A DNA stretch of 64,000 bases, from positions 54,539-118,538 of the forward strand of contig NZ_JAFBFA010000012.1 of assembly GCF_016909015.1 (NCBI RefSeq), written 5' to 3'. A model generated the notes under the pieces. The model was not told where the DNA came from, ran no database searches, and saw only the letters and a program-made list of their open reading frames with translations. Origin of the DNA: Gracilibacillus alcaliphilus. GTDB lineage: Bacteria; Bacillota; Bacilli; Bacillales; Amphibacillaceae. The first letter of the stretch is position 1. Each line of letters starts with the position of its first letter. Of the stretch, positions 1 to 9,189 are shown in pieces. A program made the position numbers and the translations under genes.

Positions 1-109
1 GCTTCAAGAGGTTTTCCACCTTCGGGCAGACGTTGCGACACATCCAGTCACAAATAAACAAATAATTACCTTTATACCAGAACATATTACTAACAAAGGA
101 GCGAAATAA
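1..109 (+). CDS. Iron-complex ABC transporter ATP-binding protein, C-terminal end (partial)
   Basis: The frame starting at base 2 is open from the window edge to a TAA that directly touches the ATG of the next gene. The last 35 residues include VFHLRADVATHPVTNKQ, which resembles the C-terminal tail of FecE/FhuC-type ATPases (a V-x-HPVTGKP-like segment). Walker motifs would lie outside the window. Its adjacency to a TroA-type iron-complex binding protein supports the call. Too little sequence is present to name the substrate. Confidence 0.6.
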   Translation, partial: LQEVFHLRADVATHPVTNKQIITFIPEHITNKGAK

Positions 110-1066
110 ATGAAAAAAATAAGTCTGATCGGATTATTAGTCACCATCCTTTTAGCGACAGTTGCATGTTCCAACCAAGAACAGTCGAATGAAGCCACTC
201 CAGCATCTGAGGCTTCCTTTACCCTCGATAATTATGACAGAGAAGTGACTATTACCGGCATACCTGAAAAGGTATTGACATTCGGCCCTAACACAACAGA
301 ATTAATGATTGGATTAGGTTTGCAAGACAAAGTAATTGGCAATACTCTCAACAACCACAGCCGTGGGGCTTTACCAGAGTATAAAGAAGCCTATGACAAA
401 ATTCCTGAACTGAATTATGGATCGGCCACACGCGAGGCTGTCTTAACCAGCGGTGCTGATTTTATTTACGGGATAGATTGGGAATTTGGCGAGGAAGCCA
501 TCGATTTAGAAGAATTAAATCAATATGAGATAACGGCTTATCTAAACAGTGCTACCACCTTAGAAGAAATCTATCAAGAAATCTCTGATATAGGAAAAAT
601 TTTTGCTGTAGAAGATCAAGCAGATGATTTTATCATCGATCAACAAACACGTATTGAAGCCATGGAAGAAAAATTGGCAGTAACAGAGCCAGTCAACGTA
701 CTGATTTACGATAGCGGCGGTGAAGGTGTCTTTACGGCTGGTGGAGATAATTTTGAAACAGTGTTAATCGAAGCTGCTGGTGGAAAGAATATCTTTGATG
801 ATATAACCGATAAACAATGGAGTACGGTTAGCTATGAAGAAGTTATTTCCCGTGATCCAGACGTAATTCTGATCCATGATTATGATGTTCCGTCTTTAGA
901 AGAAAAAATAGCAGAAATCAAAAGCAACCCTGCTTTATCAGAACTGGAGAGTGTGAAGCAAGAACGCTTTGTAACCATTTCTTTGGAAAGCGTGCTTCCT
1001 GGTGCCAGAATGGCCTATGCCGTGGAAGAATTGGCAGCAGGGTTTCATCCTGAATTATTTGAATGA
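110..1066 (+). CDS. Iron-complex (siderophore/haem/cobalamin-type) ABC transporter substrate-binding lipoprotein
   Basis: This 318-residue protein has a signal peptide ending in a lipobox (LLATVAC, lipidated Cys at about residue 20), so it should be anchored on the outer face of the membrane. The mature part has the two-lobed TroA-superfamily layout of FecB/FhuD/BtuF proteins: an N-terminal block (VLTFGPNTTELMIGLGLQDKV), a central helix and a C-terminal block (YEEVISRDPDVILIHD). An AAAGGAG site precedes the ATG. The ATPase tail ends immediately upstream, so the genes are co-transcribed. The ligand cannot be told from the sequence. It is unrelated to the sugar genes that follow, from which a terminator and a repeat element separate it. 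Confidence 0.85.
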   Translation: MKKISLIGLLVTILLATVACSNQEQSNEATPASEASFTLDNYDREVTITGIPEKVLTFGPNTTELMIGLGLQDKVIGNTLNNHSRGALPEYKEAYDKIPELNYGSATREAVLTSGADFIYGIDWEFGEEAIDLEELNQYEITAYLNSATTLEEIYQEISDIGKIFAVEDQADDFIIDQQTRIEAMEEKLAVTEPVNVLIYDSGGEGVFTAGGDNFETVLIEAAGGKNIFDDITDKQWSTVSYEEVISRDPDVILIHDYDVPSLEEKIAEIKSNPALSELESVKQERFVTISLESVLPGARMAYAVEELAAGFHPELFE

Positions 1067-1070
1067 ATTA

Positions 1071-1109
1071 AAAATGGAGAACTTCGCTAAAAGAAGCCTC
1101 CATTTTTTT
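1071..1109 (+). terminator. Intrinsic terminator of the iron-transport operon
   Basis: Arms AAATGGAG and CTCCATTT enclose an inner CTTC/GAAG stem, followed by a run of seven T. It begins four bases after the stop codon of the binding protein. Confidence 0.85.
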
Positions 1110-1116
1110 ACTATTA

Positions 1117-1496
1117 GTGCGTGTTCAAAAAGTTCGATAAAAAGGACCATCTTCGGTTAAGTTCGCAACATCATGTTGCAACACCGATACTAGTACATCC
1201 TGTACGTCGGCAGGCTAACGCCATGACGTCCTGTCATAACGCCTGCACTAGTACGTCCTGTACGTCGAAAGTTCAAGGCGGCGCAGCCTTTGAGCAGCTG
1301 GTCTTGCACGCAGGAAAAGTGATCTTCTTTTCTAAGGAACGGAGCGTATGCTTTTAATACGTGAGTAGCGGACTTGCACAGGATTGTGTTGACTTCTGCG
1401 TTGCCCACACGATGTGGGTGATCTTAGTAGAAGTTCCCCTGCCGCCAACGCTGAAATTCGCCGTGTCATTTTGATTGGACTTTTTGAACAACCTCT
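1117..1496. repeat. MITE-like repeat copy 1 (long form)
   Basis: The element has imperfect terminal inverted repeats. The left end has TGTTCAAAAAGTTC starting at 1122; the right end has GGACTTTTTGAACA ending at 1490. The outer few bases are also partly matched. The inside is rich in short palindromes, for example GCAACATCATGTTGC, CCCACACGATGTGGG and ACGTATGCTTTTAATACGT, and has no convincing reading frame. It matches copies at about 23219-23493 and 50393-50519. Relative to copy 2 it carries extra palindromic blocks at about 1205-1250 and 1285-1330. It lies between a terminator and the stop codon of the next (minus-strand) gene. Confidence 0.75.
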
Positions 1497-1497
1497 A

Positions 1498-2343
1498 TTA
1501 TCCTTTTACCCCGCCTGCAGTAATCCCTTCAACCAAATACTTTTGGAAAAACATGAAAATCAGCAATTGCGGAAGGATAGACGCTACAGACATCGCAAAC
1601 ATTGGCCCCCATGCCGATACAGAGGAAGGATCAGAGAACATTTGTAATCCAAGCGCAACGGTATACAGTTTGGTATCATTTAAATAAATTAATGGCGTCA
1701 TAAAGTCATCCCATGTCCAATAGAAGGAAAAGATGGCTACTGTAGCCAATGCTGGTGTTGTGAGCGGCAAGATAACCCGCCAAAAGATGCCGAATGTACT
1801 GCATCCGTCCATATAAGCCGCCTCATCCAATTCATGCGGAATCCCTCTAATAAATTGAATCATCAAAAAGATAAAGAATGGTGTCCCGCCGATAAATGCA
1901 GGTACAATCAACGGCATATAAGTGTTTACCCAACCTAGATTATGAAACAAGATATACTGTGGTATTAACGTTACCTGTGATGGCAGCATTAACGTAATAA
2001 TCATACAGACAAATAATGGTGTGCGAAAACGGAACTTTACCCTGGCAAATCCAAATGCTACTAATGCAGAAGAGAATAGTGTTCCGATTACTACCATTGT
2101 AGTCACAAAGCCAGAATTCAAAAAGAATGTACTAAATGACAAACCCCCAAAACCTTGCCAGCCTTGTGCATAGTTTTCCCATTTAAAAATAGAAGGAATT
2201 AAGGAAGCCGAATTACGGAAAATTTCATTTTCTGGTTTTAGTGAACTAGCAATCGTCCAAAAGATTGGATAGATCATCAATAAGCCAATAATCCAGATGG
2301 AACCATGGTAGATCACCGTTTTGATATTTTTTCTTCGCTTCAT
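1498..2343 (-). CDS. Carbohydrate ABC transporter permease, MalG/YesQ type
   Basis: A 281-residue inner-membrane protein with about six membrane segments and the EAA motif (DEAAYMDGCSTFGIFWRVILP, about residues 170-190) that docks the ATPase. It ends in the typical EGITAGGVKG tail of CUT1-family MalG proteins. It is the last gene of a minus-strand operon (YesL, binding protein, permease, permease), with two bases between it and the upstream permease. The stop codon lies two bases from the end of repeat copy 1. The sugar is not identifiable; no ATPase is encoded nearby. Confidence 0.9.
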   Translation of the reverse strand: MKRRKNIKTVIYHGSIWIIGLLMIYPIFWTIASSLKPENEIFRNSASLIPSIFKWENYAQGWQGFGGLSFSTFFLNSGFVTTMVVIGTLFSSALVAFGFARVKFRFRTPLFVCMIITLMLPSQVTLIPQYILFHNLGWVNTYMPLIVPAFIGGTPFFIFLMIQFIRGIPHELDEAAYMDGCSTFGIFWRVILPLTTPALATVAIFSFYWTWDDFMTPLIYLNDTKLYTVALGLQMFSDPSSVSAWGPMFAMSVASILPQLLIFMFFQKYLVEGITAGGVKG

Positions 2344-2345
2344 CC

Positions 2346-3293
2346 TTATTTCCCTCCTTCCGATTCATAATGTACCCAGCTGCCGGCCGAACGGAAAATA
2401 AAGGCTGTAAATATGGCACAAATGATTAACAATACCCATGCTAATGCCGAGGCATAACCCATATCAAAGTGACCAAATGCTTTTTCGTATAGGTAGACAG
2501 CGTAGAATAATGTTTTGTCCATTGGTCCACCTTGGGTTATCAAGAAACTCTGTGTAAAGGTCATAAACCCTTGAATCGTCTGCATCACTAAGTTAAAGAA
2601 GATAACAGACGATAACATCGGTAATGTTATTTTAAAGAACTGATGAAAAGGATTCGCTCCATCTACAGCAGCTGCTTCATATAATTCTGTTGGTATCGCT
2701 TTCAATCCTGCCAAGAAGATCAACATTGGGGAACCAAATTGCCATACTACTAAAAGAATTAAGGTAGAAAGAGCAAAATCAGGACTGGTTACCCAGCTGA
2801 TGGATGGAATTCCAAATACACTAAGTATATCGTTAATCGCACCATCGCGGCCAAATAGCTGTTTCCATACAACAGCTATTGCCACACTGCCGCCTAGAAT
2901 AGATGGTATATAATAAAGGGTACGGTAAATACCTACGCCCTTGCGTTTCGTATTAAAAAGCATGGCTACAAATAAGGCAAAAGCCAATTTCAAAGGCACA
3001 CTTACAAATACAAAAATCAACGTAACTTTTAATGCTTGTATAAATCTCACATCATTAGTAAACATTTGTATATAGTTACCTAAGCCAATCCATGTTGGTT
3101 CTGTTAATAAATCATAGTTAGTGAACGAGAAATACAAAGATGCGATCATCGGACCGATAATAAAACATAAAAAACCAATTAACCATGGTGCAATAAATGC
3201 AAGACCGACTAGGTCTGTTTTCCATTGTTTATGAAGCTTTCCCTTACTCTGACCGGACACTTGAACTTGCTCTGCCACTTGATACACCTCCAC
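2346..3293 (-). CDS. Carbohydrate ABC transporter permease, MalF/YesP type
   Basis: A 315-residue membrane protein, first permease of the importer pair. After a hydrophilic N-terminus of about 25 residues come six predicted membrane segments, with the EAA loop ELYEAAAVDGANPFHQFFKI at about residue 205. The gene follows its binding protein and precedes the MalG-type permease with almost no gap, so the three are one transcript. A second in-frame start closer to the first membrane segment is possible. Confidence 0.9.
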   Translation of the reverse strand: MEVYQVAEQVQVSGQSKGKLHKQWKTDLVGLAFIAPWLIGFLCFIIGPMIASLYFSFTNYDLLTEPTWIGLGNYIQMFTNDVRFIQALKVTLIFVFVSVPLKLAFALFVAMLFNTKRKGVGIYRTLYYIPSILGGSVAIAVVWKQLFGRDGAINDILSVFGIPSISWVTSPDFALSTLILLVVWQFGSPMLIFLAGLKAIPTELYEAAAVDGANPFHQFFKITLPMLSSVIFFNLVMQTIQGFMTFTQSFLITQGGPMDKTLFYAVYLYEKAFGHFDMGYASALAWVLLIICAIFTAFIFRSAGSWVHYESEGGK

Positions 3294-3346
3294 TAATGAA
3301 AGGGAAAGTCATCTCTTCATTAAAGATGACTCCCCTATTCTATTGC

Positions 3347-4672
3347 TTATTTATTCTTAGATAAAATGTCGGTTGCCTTGGTTCTGAAATTCGCTGCTGC
3401 ATCCTCTGGGGATATTTCTCCATAATAAATCGGATCTGCTACCTCATTTTGGAATAAGGTTTCAATTTCTGTAGAACCTTGTGCATCTGGAGGATCAATC
3501 TCACGGCTGTATTCTTCTGCCAATTCTACATATTCAAACATCTTTGTACCAGACTCATCTGCCTGTTCTTTTAAATGTTCCCGAACGGATGTAGCAATTG
3601 GCACACCACGTTCTGCATTTAAAATTTCATTGGCTTCGATATTATTAGTAAAGAAATCAAGGAACTTCGCCGCTTCTTCTTGTTGTTGTGAAGTTTCAGC
3701 TATCGAAAAGAATTGTCCCGGTTTAATATAATGCCCCAGCTCTCCTCCTTCTAATGAAGGCTGTAGCATTAAATCTATCTGTCGACCTGCTGCTGCTTCC
3801 ATAGCAATGATTTGGTTACTATGAATATCTGCAAGAATTGCTGTATCTCCATTTACTATTGGAGATTGTTCGATGCTTGCCCCAGCTGCCATAAATACAT
3901 CTGGCGGAGCCGCTGCTCCTGATTCCAACATATCCACTGTTATTTGTAAATAATCAATTAACAATTGATCATCGTCATAACCTAAATCTGTTCCTTCTTC
4001 ATTGTATAACCATTGATTATGTTGCCTTAAATAATGCTTAAAGCCCATGATGCCGGCATGTGGGTGTATACCATATACATTATCATCTGTATTATCTGAA
4101 ATTTCTTTCCCTATTTCTTGTAGATCTTCCCATGTATATCCTGGTTCTAACGGTTCTACACCAGCCTCCTCAAGTATTGCATTATCAACTGCTATGGCAT
4201 GGGCATTAGCTCCAATATTCAGGGCATATAACTTACCGTCAATCTTCCCACCATCGATATATAAATCTTCCACATCACTAAGATCGAGTGAACCATTCTC
4301 TACATATGGGTTCATATCAGCTAATAGACCTCGGCCTACATATTCCGCTAAGTATTTATAATCCATTTGGATAATATCTGGAAGGTTCCCGCCAGCTGCT
4401 TGGGTAGCTATTTTCTCCCAATACCCATCCCATCCGGAAAATTCCGCTGAGATATTCACATGTGGATTTTCTTCCATATATAAATCAATAACTTCTAAAG
4501 TCCGATCATGACGTTCTTGTGACCCCCACCACATCATCCTTAAATTTACTTCGTCTGAATCCCCGCTGCTTTCACCAGCTGAATCCTTATTAGATCCACA
4601 AGCTGCTAATACCATTAACATAAACACGGCCATCATCAATAACCACTTTTTACTTCGTTTACTCATTGTCAT
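3347..4672 (-). CDS. Sugar ABC transporter substrate-binding lipoprotein
   Basis: A 441-residue family 1 extracellular solute-binding protein. The signal peptide ends in a lipobox (MVLAAC, Cys about residue 25) followed by a Ser/Gly/Asp-rich linker. The mature N-terminus (LRMMWWGSQERHDRTLEVIDLY) is typical of CUT1 oligosaccharide binders, and FAAGGNLPDIIQMD-like sequence follows. A GGAG site precedes the start. It delivers sugar to the two permeases downstream. The substrate is unknown; the YesL/YesMN context suggests a plant cell-wall oligosaccharide by analogy with the Bacillus subtilis yesLMNOPQ genes. Confidence 0.9.
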   Translation of the reverse strand: MTMSKRSKKWLLMMAVFMLMVLAACGSNKDSAGESSGDSDEVNLRMMWWGSQERHDRTLEVIDLYMEENPHVNISAEFSGWDGYWEKIATQAAGGNLPDIIQMDYKYLAEYVGRGLLADMNPYVENGSLDLSDVEDLYIDGGKIDGKLYALNIGANAHAIAVDNAILEEAGVEPLEPGYTWEDLQEIGKEISDNTDDNVYGIHPHAGIMGFKHYLRQHNQWLYNEEGTDLGYDDDQLLIDYLQITVDMLESGAAAPPDVFMAAGASIEQSPIVNGDTAILADIHSNQIIAMEAAAGRQIDLMLQPSLEGGELGHYIKPGQFFSIAETSQQQEEAAKFLDFFTNNIEANEILNAERGVPIATSVREHLKEQADESGTKMFEYVELAEEYSREIDPPDAQGSTEIETLFQNEVADPIYYGEISPEDAAANFRTKATDILSKNK

Positions 4673-4715
4673 GCTCTCCTTTTTTACTTTTTTATAAAAT
4701 GAAATTTCTTCGCTA

Positions 4716-5366
4716 TCATTGCTTTACAGTTTGCTGAGAGCTCATTCTCTGTTGTAACTCGCTCACATGTTCAATAGCTGTTTTTCCAAAGATCATCACG
4801 ATAAAACTGACTAAGCTGATTCCAACGGTTAACAGCAATTGCGGAAAGACCAACATGATATATATGGTTCCTGCTAGAGAGATAGCCATCACTATCGTTT
4901 TAAACGGATGAAGCATGCCAATGATAAGGGCTTGTTTGAAACAACCAACTACTGAGAGCGAATAGTGAACATAAACCGGCAAGATATATAATACCGTTAT
5001 CATGTACCAAACGGATAAGATATAGAAGAAAACGCTCACATAAAAACTCCAGCTACTAGCACTTGCCATAAAGAATTGTAAATCAAAATAAATAACTGCA
5101 CCAATTACTACTAACATCCAGGCCAGTAAATTGGATTGCCGAAAGTGCTGTTTATACTCCTGCCAAAACACACCCCTAATCGATACAACCTGCTTTTCTT
5201 CTATTAAACGCTGCTGGATCCGATAGACGGCAACCGTTGCAGGTGCAGCACCAAATATCCCTAATCCTAACAATGTAAATACTAGCCATAATATTTGCAA
5301 ATAAATGAAATGAAGAAAATATATACAAAATGTACGCACCATTTCGGTCAGCCTCTCTAAAAACAT
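4716..5366 (-). CDS. YesL family membrane protein (DUF624)
   Basis: A 216-residue protein with about five membrane segments and the family opening FLERLTEMVRTFCIYFLHFIYLQILW plus the conserved GAAPATVAVYRI segment. AGGAGG lies eight bases before the ATG. YesL proteins accompany YesM/YesN-controlled sugar importers in Bacilli; their biochemical job is not established. It is the first gene of this operon and is divergent from the response regulator gene, so the 324-base gap holds both promoters. Confidence 0.85.
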   Translation of the reverse strand: MFLERLTEMVRTFCIYFLHFIYLQILWLVFTLLGLGIFGAAPATVAVYRIQQRLIEEKQVVSIRGVFWQEYKQHFRQSNLLAWMLVVIGAVIYFDLQFFMASASSWSFYVSVFFYILSVWYMITVLYILPVYVHYSLSVVGCFKQALIIGMLHPFKTIVMAISLAGTIYIMLVFPQLLLTVGISLVSFIVMIFGKTAIEHVSELQQRMSSQQTVKQ

Positions 5367-5690
5367 TGGATACCTCCTTGTTATTTTGTCGTTATTCTTT
5401 TAAAATAAAGTGAGTCTAACATCAGCAGATATCTTTCTACTGATGAAGAGCGAAACTTATCAAGATGTTAGCCTCCCCTGCTTCTTAGCACTGGAAGAAA
5501 TGGCTGCTGAACACCGCGATAAATTGTATACTCAAAACTTATCTTTAGTATAGCGATTCGACATTGCGAAAAAAGGGCTTCCAATACTTATTTCCACTCA
5601 TTATTAAAGCGTTTACATATAAAAGGTATCTTTTTTTAAGATAAATGAATAAAAGATACCTTTTTGCGATCGTAGAAAGGAGTATGTTTC
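5367..5690. promoter_or_regulatory. Divergent control region between yesL-like and yesN-like genes
   Basis: A cre-like sequence (TTAAAGCGTTTACA, 5604-5617) matches the CcpA consensus TGWAANCGNTWNCW at 13 of 14 positions on the minus strand. CTAACATC and GATGTTAG at about 5413 and 5473 form an inverted repeat. No strong -35/-10 pair was identified by eye. Confidence 0.45.
5621..5665 (+). terminator. Terminator-like hairpin in the leader of the yesN-like gene
   Basis: A perfect 14-bp stem (AAAAGGTATCTTTT with AAAAGATACCTTTT) with a 16-base loop is followed by T. It sits 26 bases before the response regulator start, where a terminator would stop transcription before the gene. It may be an attenuator or a dyad operator. 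Confidence 0.5.
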
Positions 5691-6431
5691 ATGTATAAAA
5701 TTCTATTGGTGGATGATGAGAAGGAAATTCGTTATGGATTAAAAAACTATTTTCCATGGGGACAGTTGGGTTTTGAAGTTGTCCATCACTGCGAAAATGG
5801 GGAGTTGGCACTGGATTATCTGAAAAAACATGATGTGAATGTGGTCTTAACCGATATTCGCATGCCAGTAGTAGATGGCCTCCAGCTTGCCAAGCAACTG
5901 GATACCAAGTATGCGCATATTCACACGATTATTCTCAGCGGGTATAAAGATTTCCAATATGCCAAGGAGGCGATAAAATACGGGGTAAAGGATTACATCA
6001 TTAAACCTGGCAAATACGAAGAAATGCATGAAGTATTCTCACAGCTAAAGAAAGAGTTAGATACCAGTTCCTTTTCTAACAAAGGAGACAATAGTTATAC
6101 AGATAACATTATTCAGACCATTAAAAACTATGCCGAAGAAAATTATGCAGATATTTCTCTGGACGACCTGGCCGAGCTGTGTAAGATGTCTCCCAACTAT
6201 ATTAGTACCTTTTTCAAGGAAAAAACCGGCACCAATTTCTCTACTTATATTACGGACTTGCGCATGAGGAAAGCGATGGAAATGTTGGACGACTTTCACT
6301 ATAAAACCTATGAGATTAGCAGCCTCGTCGGTTATAATAATCCGAAAAACTTTACTCGTATGTTTAAGAAGTATTATGGCATGACACCAAGAGATTACCG
6401 CAAACAGGAAATAACACATAAAGAACCATGA
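5691..6431 (+). CDS. Response regulator with AraC-type DNA-binding domain, YesN type (short form)
   Basis: At 246 residues this is compact: a receiver domain (residues 1-120; acidic pair DDE at 8-10, phospho-accepting D55 in VVLTDIRMP, Lys of YIIKPGK) joined almost directly to an AraC double helix-turn-helix (about 135-240, SLDDLAELCKMSPNYISTFFKE and VGYNNPKNFTRMFKKYYGMTPRDYR). Many YesN proteins have a long linker that is missing here. AAAGGAG precedes the ATG. Its stop overlaps the start of the sensor kinase (ATGA). It probably activates the divergent importer operon. Confidence 0.9.
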   Translation: MYKILLVDDEKEIRYGLKNYFPWGQLGFEVVHHCENGELALDYLKKHDVNVVLTDIRMPVVDGLQLAKQLDTKYAHIHTIILSGYKDFQYAKEAIKYGVKDYIIKPGKYEEMHEVFSQLKKELDTSSFSNKGDNSYTDNIIQTIKNYAEENYADISLDDLAELCKMSPNYISTFFKEKTGTNFSTYITDLRMRKAMEMLDDFHYKTYEISSLVGYNNPKNFTRMFKKYYGMTPRDYRKQEITHKEP

Positions 6432-8185
6432 TGAGTAAAATTCTATTAAAAAATATTATTTTGTTTTTATTTCCGGTTTTAATTCCTGTATTTATCCTTG
6501 GGTCATTTGCTATTTTTATTACAGACAAATATATGAAAGAATCGATCACTTCCAATAACCTGAATGTGCTTCAACAATTAGAACAACAAACGAGTTTAGT
6601 ATTAAATGAAATGCACTTGCTTCATTTAGATTATAATTGGAATCCAGAAATTATTTTGTCCCTGCAGAATATGCTAGATTCCGAATTTTTAACTTTTCGT
6701 CAACGGAGTAATTTACAATATGGGGAAGGTACATTAAGACGAAAGGAAATCGCAACACCTTATATTGATTCGATCTATGTCTTTTATGCCAACAAGAATA
6801 ATAATGTACTTACTTCCAATCTAGGTGTTACTTCACTTGACTCAATGTATGATGACGACTGGTTGGACGAGTTTAACAGTCAATCTACGAAACAGGATTT
6901 ATGGATCAAGACGCGGAATCTGCAAAAATATTCTTTTGTCGAACCAGAACCTGTCATTACGGTGTATCAAAATATTTTCAAGACAAATTCCAAAACAGCA
7001 GAAGGTCTGATTGTTTTAAATATTAATCAAAGTTATTTCGAGAATCTTATCAATGAATTGTATCATTATTATGATCAGCGAATTTTTGTGCTGGATGAGA
7101 ATAATCAATTGCTTTATCAAAATGATTCTAATCAAAAATTCGCACCCTCTGAGCTGCCGTTAGCCAAGACAGATGAAACCTACTCTTTTCGACATAATGG
7201 AGAAACATATATTATCAACCAAATTTTCTCAAATGATTATAATTTACGCTATGTGTCAATAACAGAAGATAATGTGATCTTCGGGATTCCTAATCAATTA
7301 AGGCTATCAACGTTTCTATTAGTGCTGTTGTCACTAATACTGGGGACAGCAACGATCTATTATTTATCGCAGAAAAATGCTAAACATGTCTCTCAAATTA
7401 TGGCTACACTTAATACCAGTAACTCAGAATCACTCACAAAGAAATTATCCTTTAAAGATAATGAATACCAGGTGATTGTACAACAAATTTTAGAAAATTA
7501 TGTAAAACAAAGCAATTTGGAACGAGAACTGAAGGACAAGCAATATCAGCTGCAGTCAGCGGAACTGCTTGCCTTACAAAATCAGGTCAACCCGCATTTT
7601 TTATCCAATACCTTAACAATTATTTATTGGCGCGCCATGTCTCTGACGGGACAGCCAAATAAAGTAACCAAGATGTTAGAAACATTAACCGATATTCTGA
7701 ATTTCTCACTGCGTATTAAACAATCAACGGTCACATTAAGAGAAGAAATTCATCATACAAAAAATTACTTGGAGATTATCAAAATTCGCTCAGACGATCC
7801 ATTTACCATTGACTGGGATTACGATGAAGAACTGCTGGAAAAACAAGTATTAAAATTTATGCTCCAGCCTATTATTGAAAATAGTCTAACTCATGGGATG
7901 GATCATTATAGTAACCAAGGGCTATCGATTAAAATCAAAATAAAGGCCAAAAACGATCAAATCCATGTAACCATTACCGATAATGGCAAAGGCATGTCCA
8001 AAGAAAAGCTTCGGTACTTACAATGGAAGGCACAAGCAGAGGATTTATCAACGGAACATATCGGTGTAGCCAATACTCATAAACGACTGCGGCTAATCTT
8101 TAACAATCAATACCGCTTTATCATTCGGAGCAAAAAAGGATGGGGAACTTCTATTACGATTGTTCATCCGTTAGAGGATATATAG
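6428..8185 (+). CDS. Sensor histidine kinase, YesM type
   Basis: A 585-residue membrane kinase. There is a membrane segment at about 10-30, a large extracellular sensing region of Cache type, and a second segment at about 290-312. The cytoplasmic kinase has the phospho-accepting His in NPHFLSNTL (about residue 389), the N box IIENSLTHG and the G box DNGKGM. It overlaps the regulator gene by four bases, so translation is coupled. A second ATG follows immediately and either could be used. Partner of the upstream response regulator; the signal is probably the imported sugar or its binding protein. Confidence 0.9.
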   Translation: MMSKILLKNIILFLFPVLIPVFILGSFAIFITDKYMKESITSNNLNVLQQLEQQTSLVLNEMHLLHLDYNWNPEIILSLQNMLDSEFLTFRQRSNLQYGEGTLRRKEIATPYIDSIYVFYANKNNNVLTSNLGVTSLDSMYDDDWLDEFNSQSTKQDLWIKTRNLQKYSFVEPEPVITVYQNIFKTNSKTAEGLIVLNINQSYFENLINELYHYYDQRIFVLDENNQLLYQNDSNQKFAPSELPLAKTDETYSFRHNGETYIINQIFSNDYNLRYVSITEDNVIFGIPNQLRLSTFLLVLLSLILGTATIYYLSQKNAKHVSQIMATLNTSNSESLTKKLSFKDNEYQVIVQQILENYVKQSNLERELKDKQYQLQSAELLALQNQVNPHFLSNTLTIIYWRAMSLTGQPNKVTKMLETLTDILNFSLRIKQSTVTLREEIHHTKNYLEIIKIRSDDPFTIDWDYDEELLEKQVLKFMLQPIIENSLTHGMDHYSNQGLSIKIKIKAKNDQIHVTITDNGKGMSKEKLRYLQWKAQAEDLSTEHIGVANTHKRLRLIFNNQYRFIIRSKKGWGTSITIVHPLEDI

Positions 8186-8203
8186 CAAATGTTTAACGAT
8201 GTT

Positions 8204-8225
8204 GAGGCAAGCTAGGGCTTGCCTC
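8204..8225 (+). terminator. Terminator after the yesN-yesM pair
   Basis: A 9-bp perfect stem GAGGCAAGC/GCTTGCCTC with a 4-base loop, 19 bases after the kinase stop. The tail is only moderately T-rich. Confidence 0.7.
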
Positions 8226-8369
8226 TGTATAATAACTATCTTATTTTAATAGTAGAATAAAAATTTTTTTATGTTCATCTATATTCCAAGCTTGTCATAT
8301 CTATTTTCAAAATTGGATTGTTGATATGTAAAAGTAACAAGGCATTTTATCGCTGTAACATTACATATT

Positions 8370-9188
8370 CTATTTCACACTCCCACTAGTCAAACCTTGA
8401 AGGAAATATCTTTGAATAAATAAAAATACAATAATTAAAGGAAGACTGCCTAAGATAGATAAAGCCATTAATTGGTTCCATTCCGTAGTAAATTCTCCCA
8501 TTAACATTCCAATGCCAACAGTCAAAGGTCTAGCATTATTATTTTGAGTTAGCACAATTGCGAATAGGTATTCGTTCCATGCAAGTATAAATGTATAGAT
8601 AGCCATAGCTATTAATCCCGGCAAACTAGGAGGCAAAATCACACTAAAGAAAGTTCTATATAAACCACAACCATCTATCTTAGCAGCATCGTCTAATTCT
8701 CTCGGAATGCTATTCATGAAGTCTCTCATCATAAGAATAGCAAATGGCAACGCAAAAGAAGTGTAAGCAATGATTAAGGCAATATATGAATTATACAAAC
8801 CTAAGCTTGAAATTACTAAGAAGTAAGGTATAGCTAATAACACCATTGGAAACATTTGAGTCAGCAAAGTATAAATCACTAAGTACTTTTTTCCTTTATA
8901 TGAGAACCTGGATAAACCAAAGCCAGCAAGTGCTGCAAATAATACACATATACAAGTTACCGATAATGCAATGATGTAACTATTTATAAAAAGCTGAAAC
9001 ATATCAGAGTTATTAAAAATTTGAATATACGCCTGTATATTAGGCTCATCAGGTATAATTTGCAATGGTAACCTGAATACATCTACATTGTCCCTGATTG
9101 AAATTAAAAACATCCAAATAATCGGTGACAAGATTAATAATGTACCTAAAGTTAAACATACATATATCGAGAGAGGCTTTAGCTTCAT
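8370..9188 (-). CDS. Carbohydrate ABC transporter permease, MalG type
   Basis: A 272-residue six-segment membrane protein with the EAA loop DDAAKIDGCGLYRTFFSVILP at about residue 165 and the usual C-terminal GLTSGSVK. GGGAGGAAG lies upstream of the ATG. It begins one base after the stop of its partner permease, so both come from one transcript. Last gene of the pfk/deoR-linked importer operon. No clear terminator was seen after it. Confidence 0.9.
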   Translation of the reverse strand: MKLKPLSIYVCLTLGTLLILSPIIWMFLISIRDNVDVFRLPLQIIPDEPNIQAYIQIFNNSDMFQLFINSYIIALSVTCICVLFAALAGFGLSRFSYKGKKYLVIYTLLTQMFPMVLLAIPYFLVISSLGLYNSYIALIIAYTSFALPFAILMMRDFMNSIPRELDDAAKIDGCGLYRTFFSVILPPSLPGLIAMAIYTFILAWNEYLFAIVLTQNNNARPLTVGIGMLMGEFTTEWNQLMALSILGSLPLIIVFLFIQRYFLQGLTSGSVK

Positions 9189-9189
9189 A

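Noticed and set aside
1121..1408. Short reading frames inside repeat copy 1 on both strands
   Set aside because: They consist of palindromic repeat sequence, have no ribosome sites and are not kept in copies 2 and 3.
1117..1496. A complete insertion sequence
   Set aside because: There is no transposase frame in any of the three copies, so they can only be non-autonomous elements or another repeat class.
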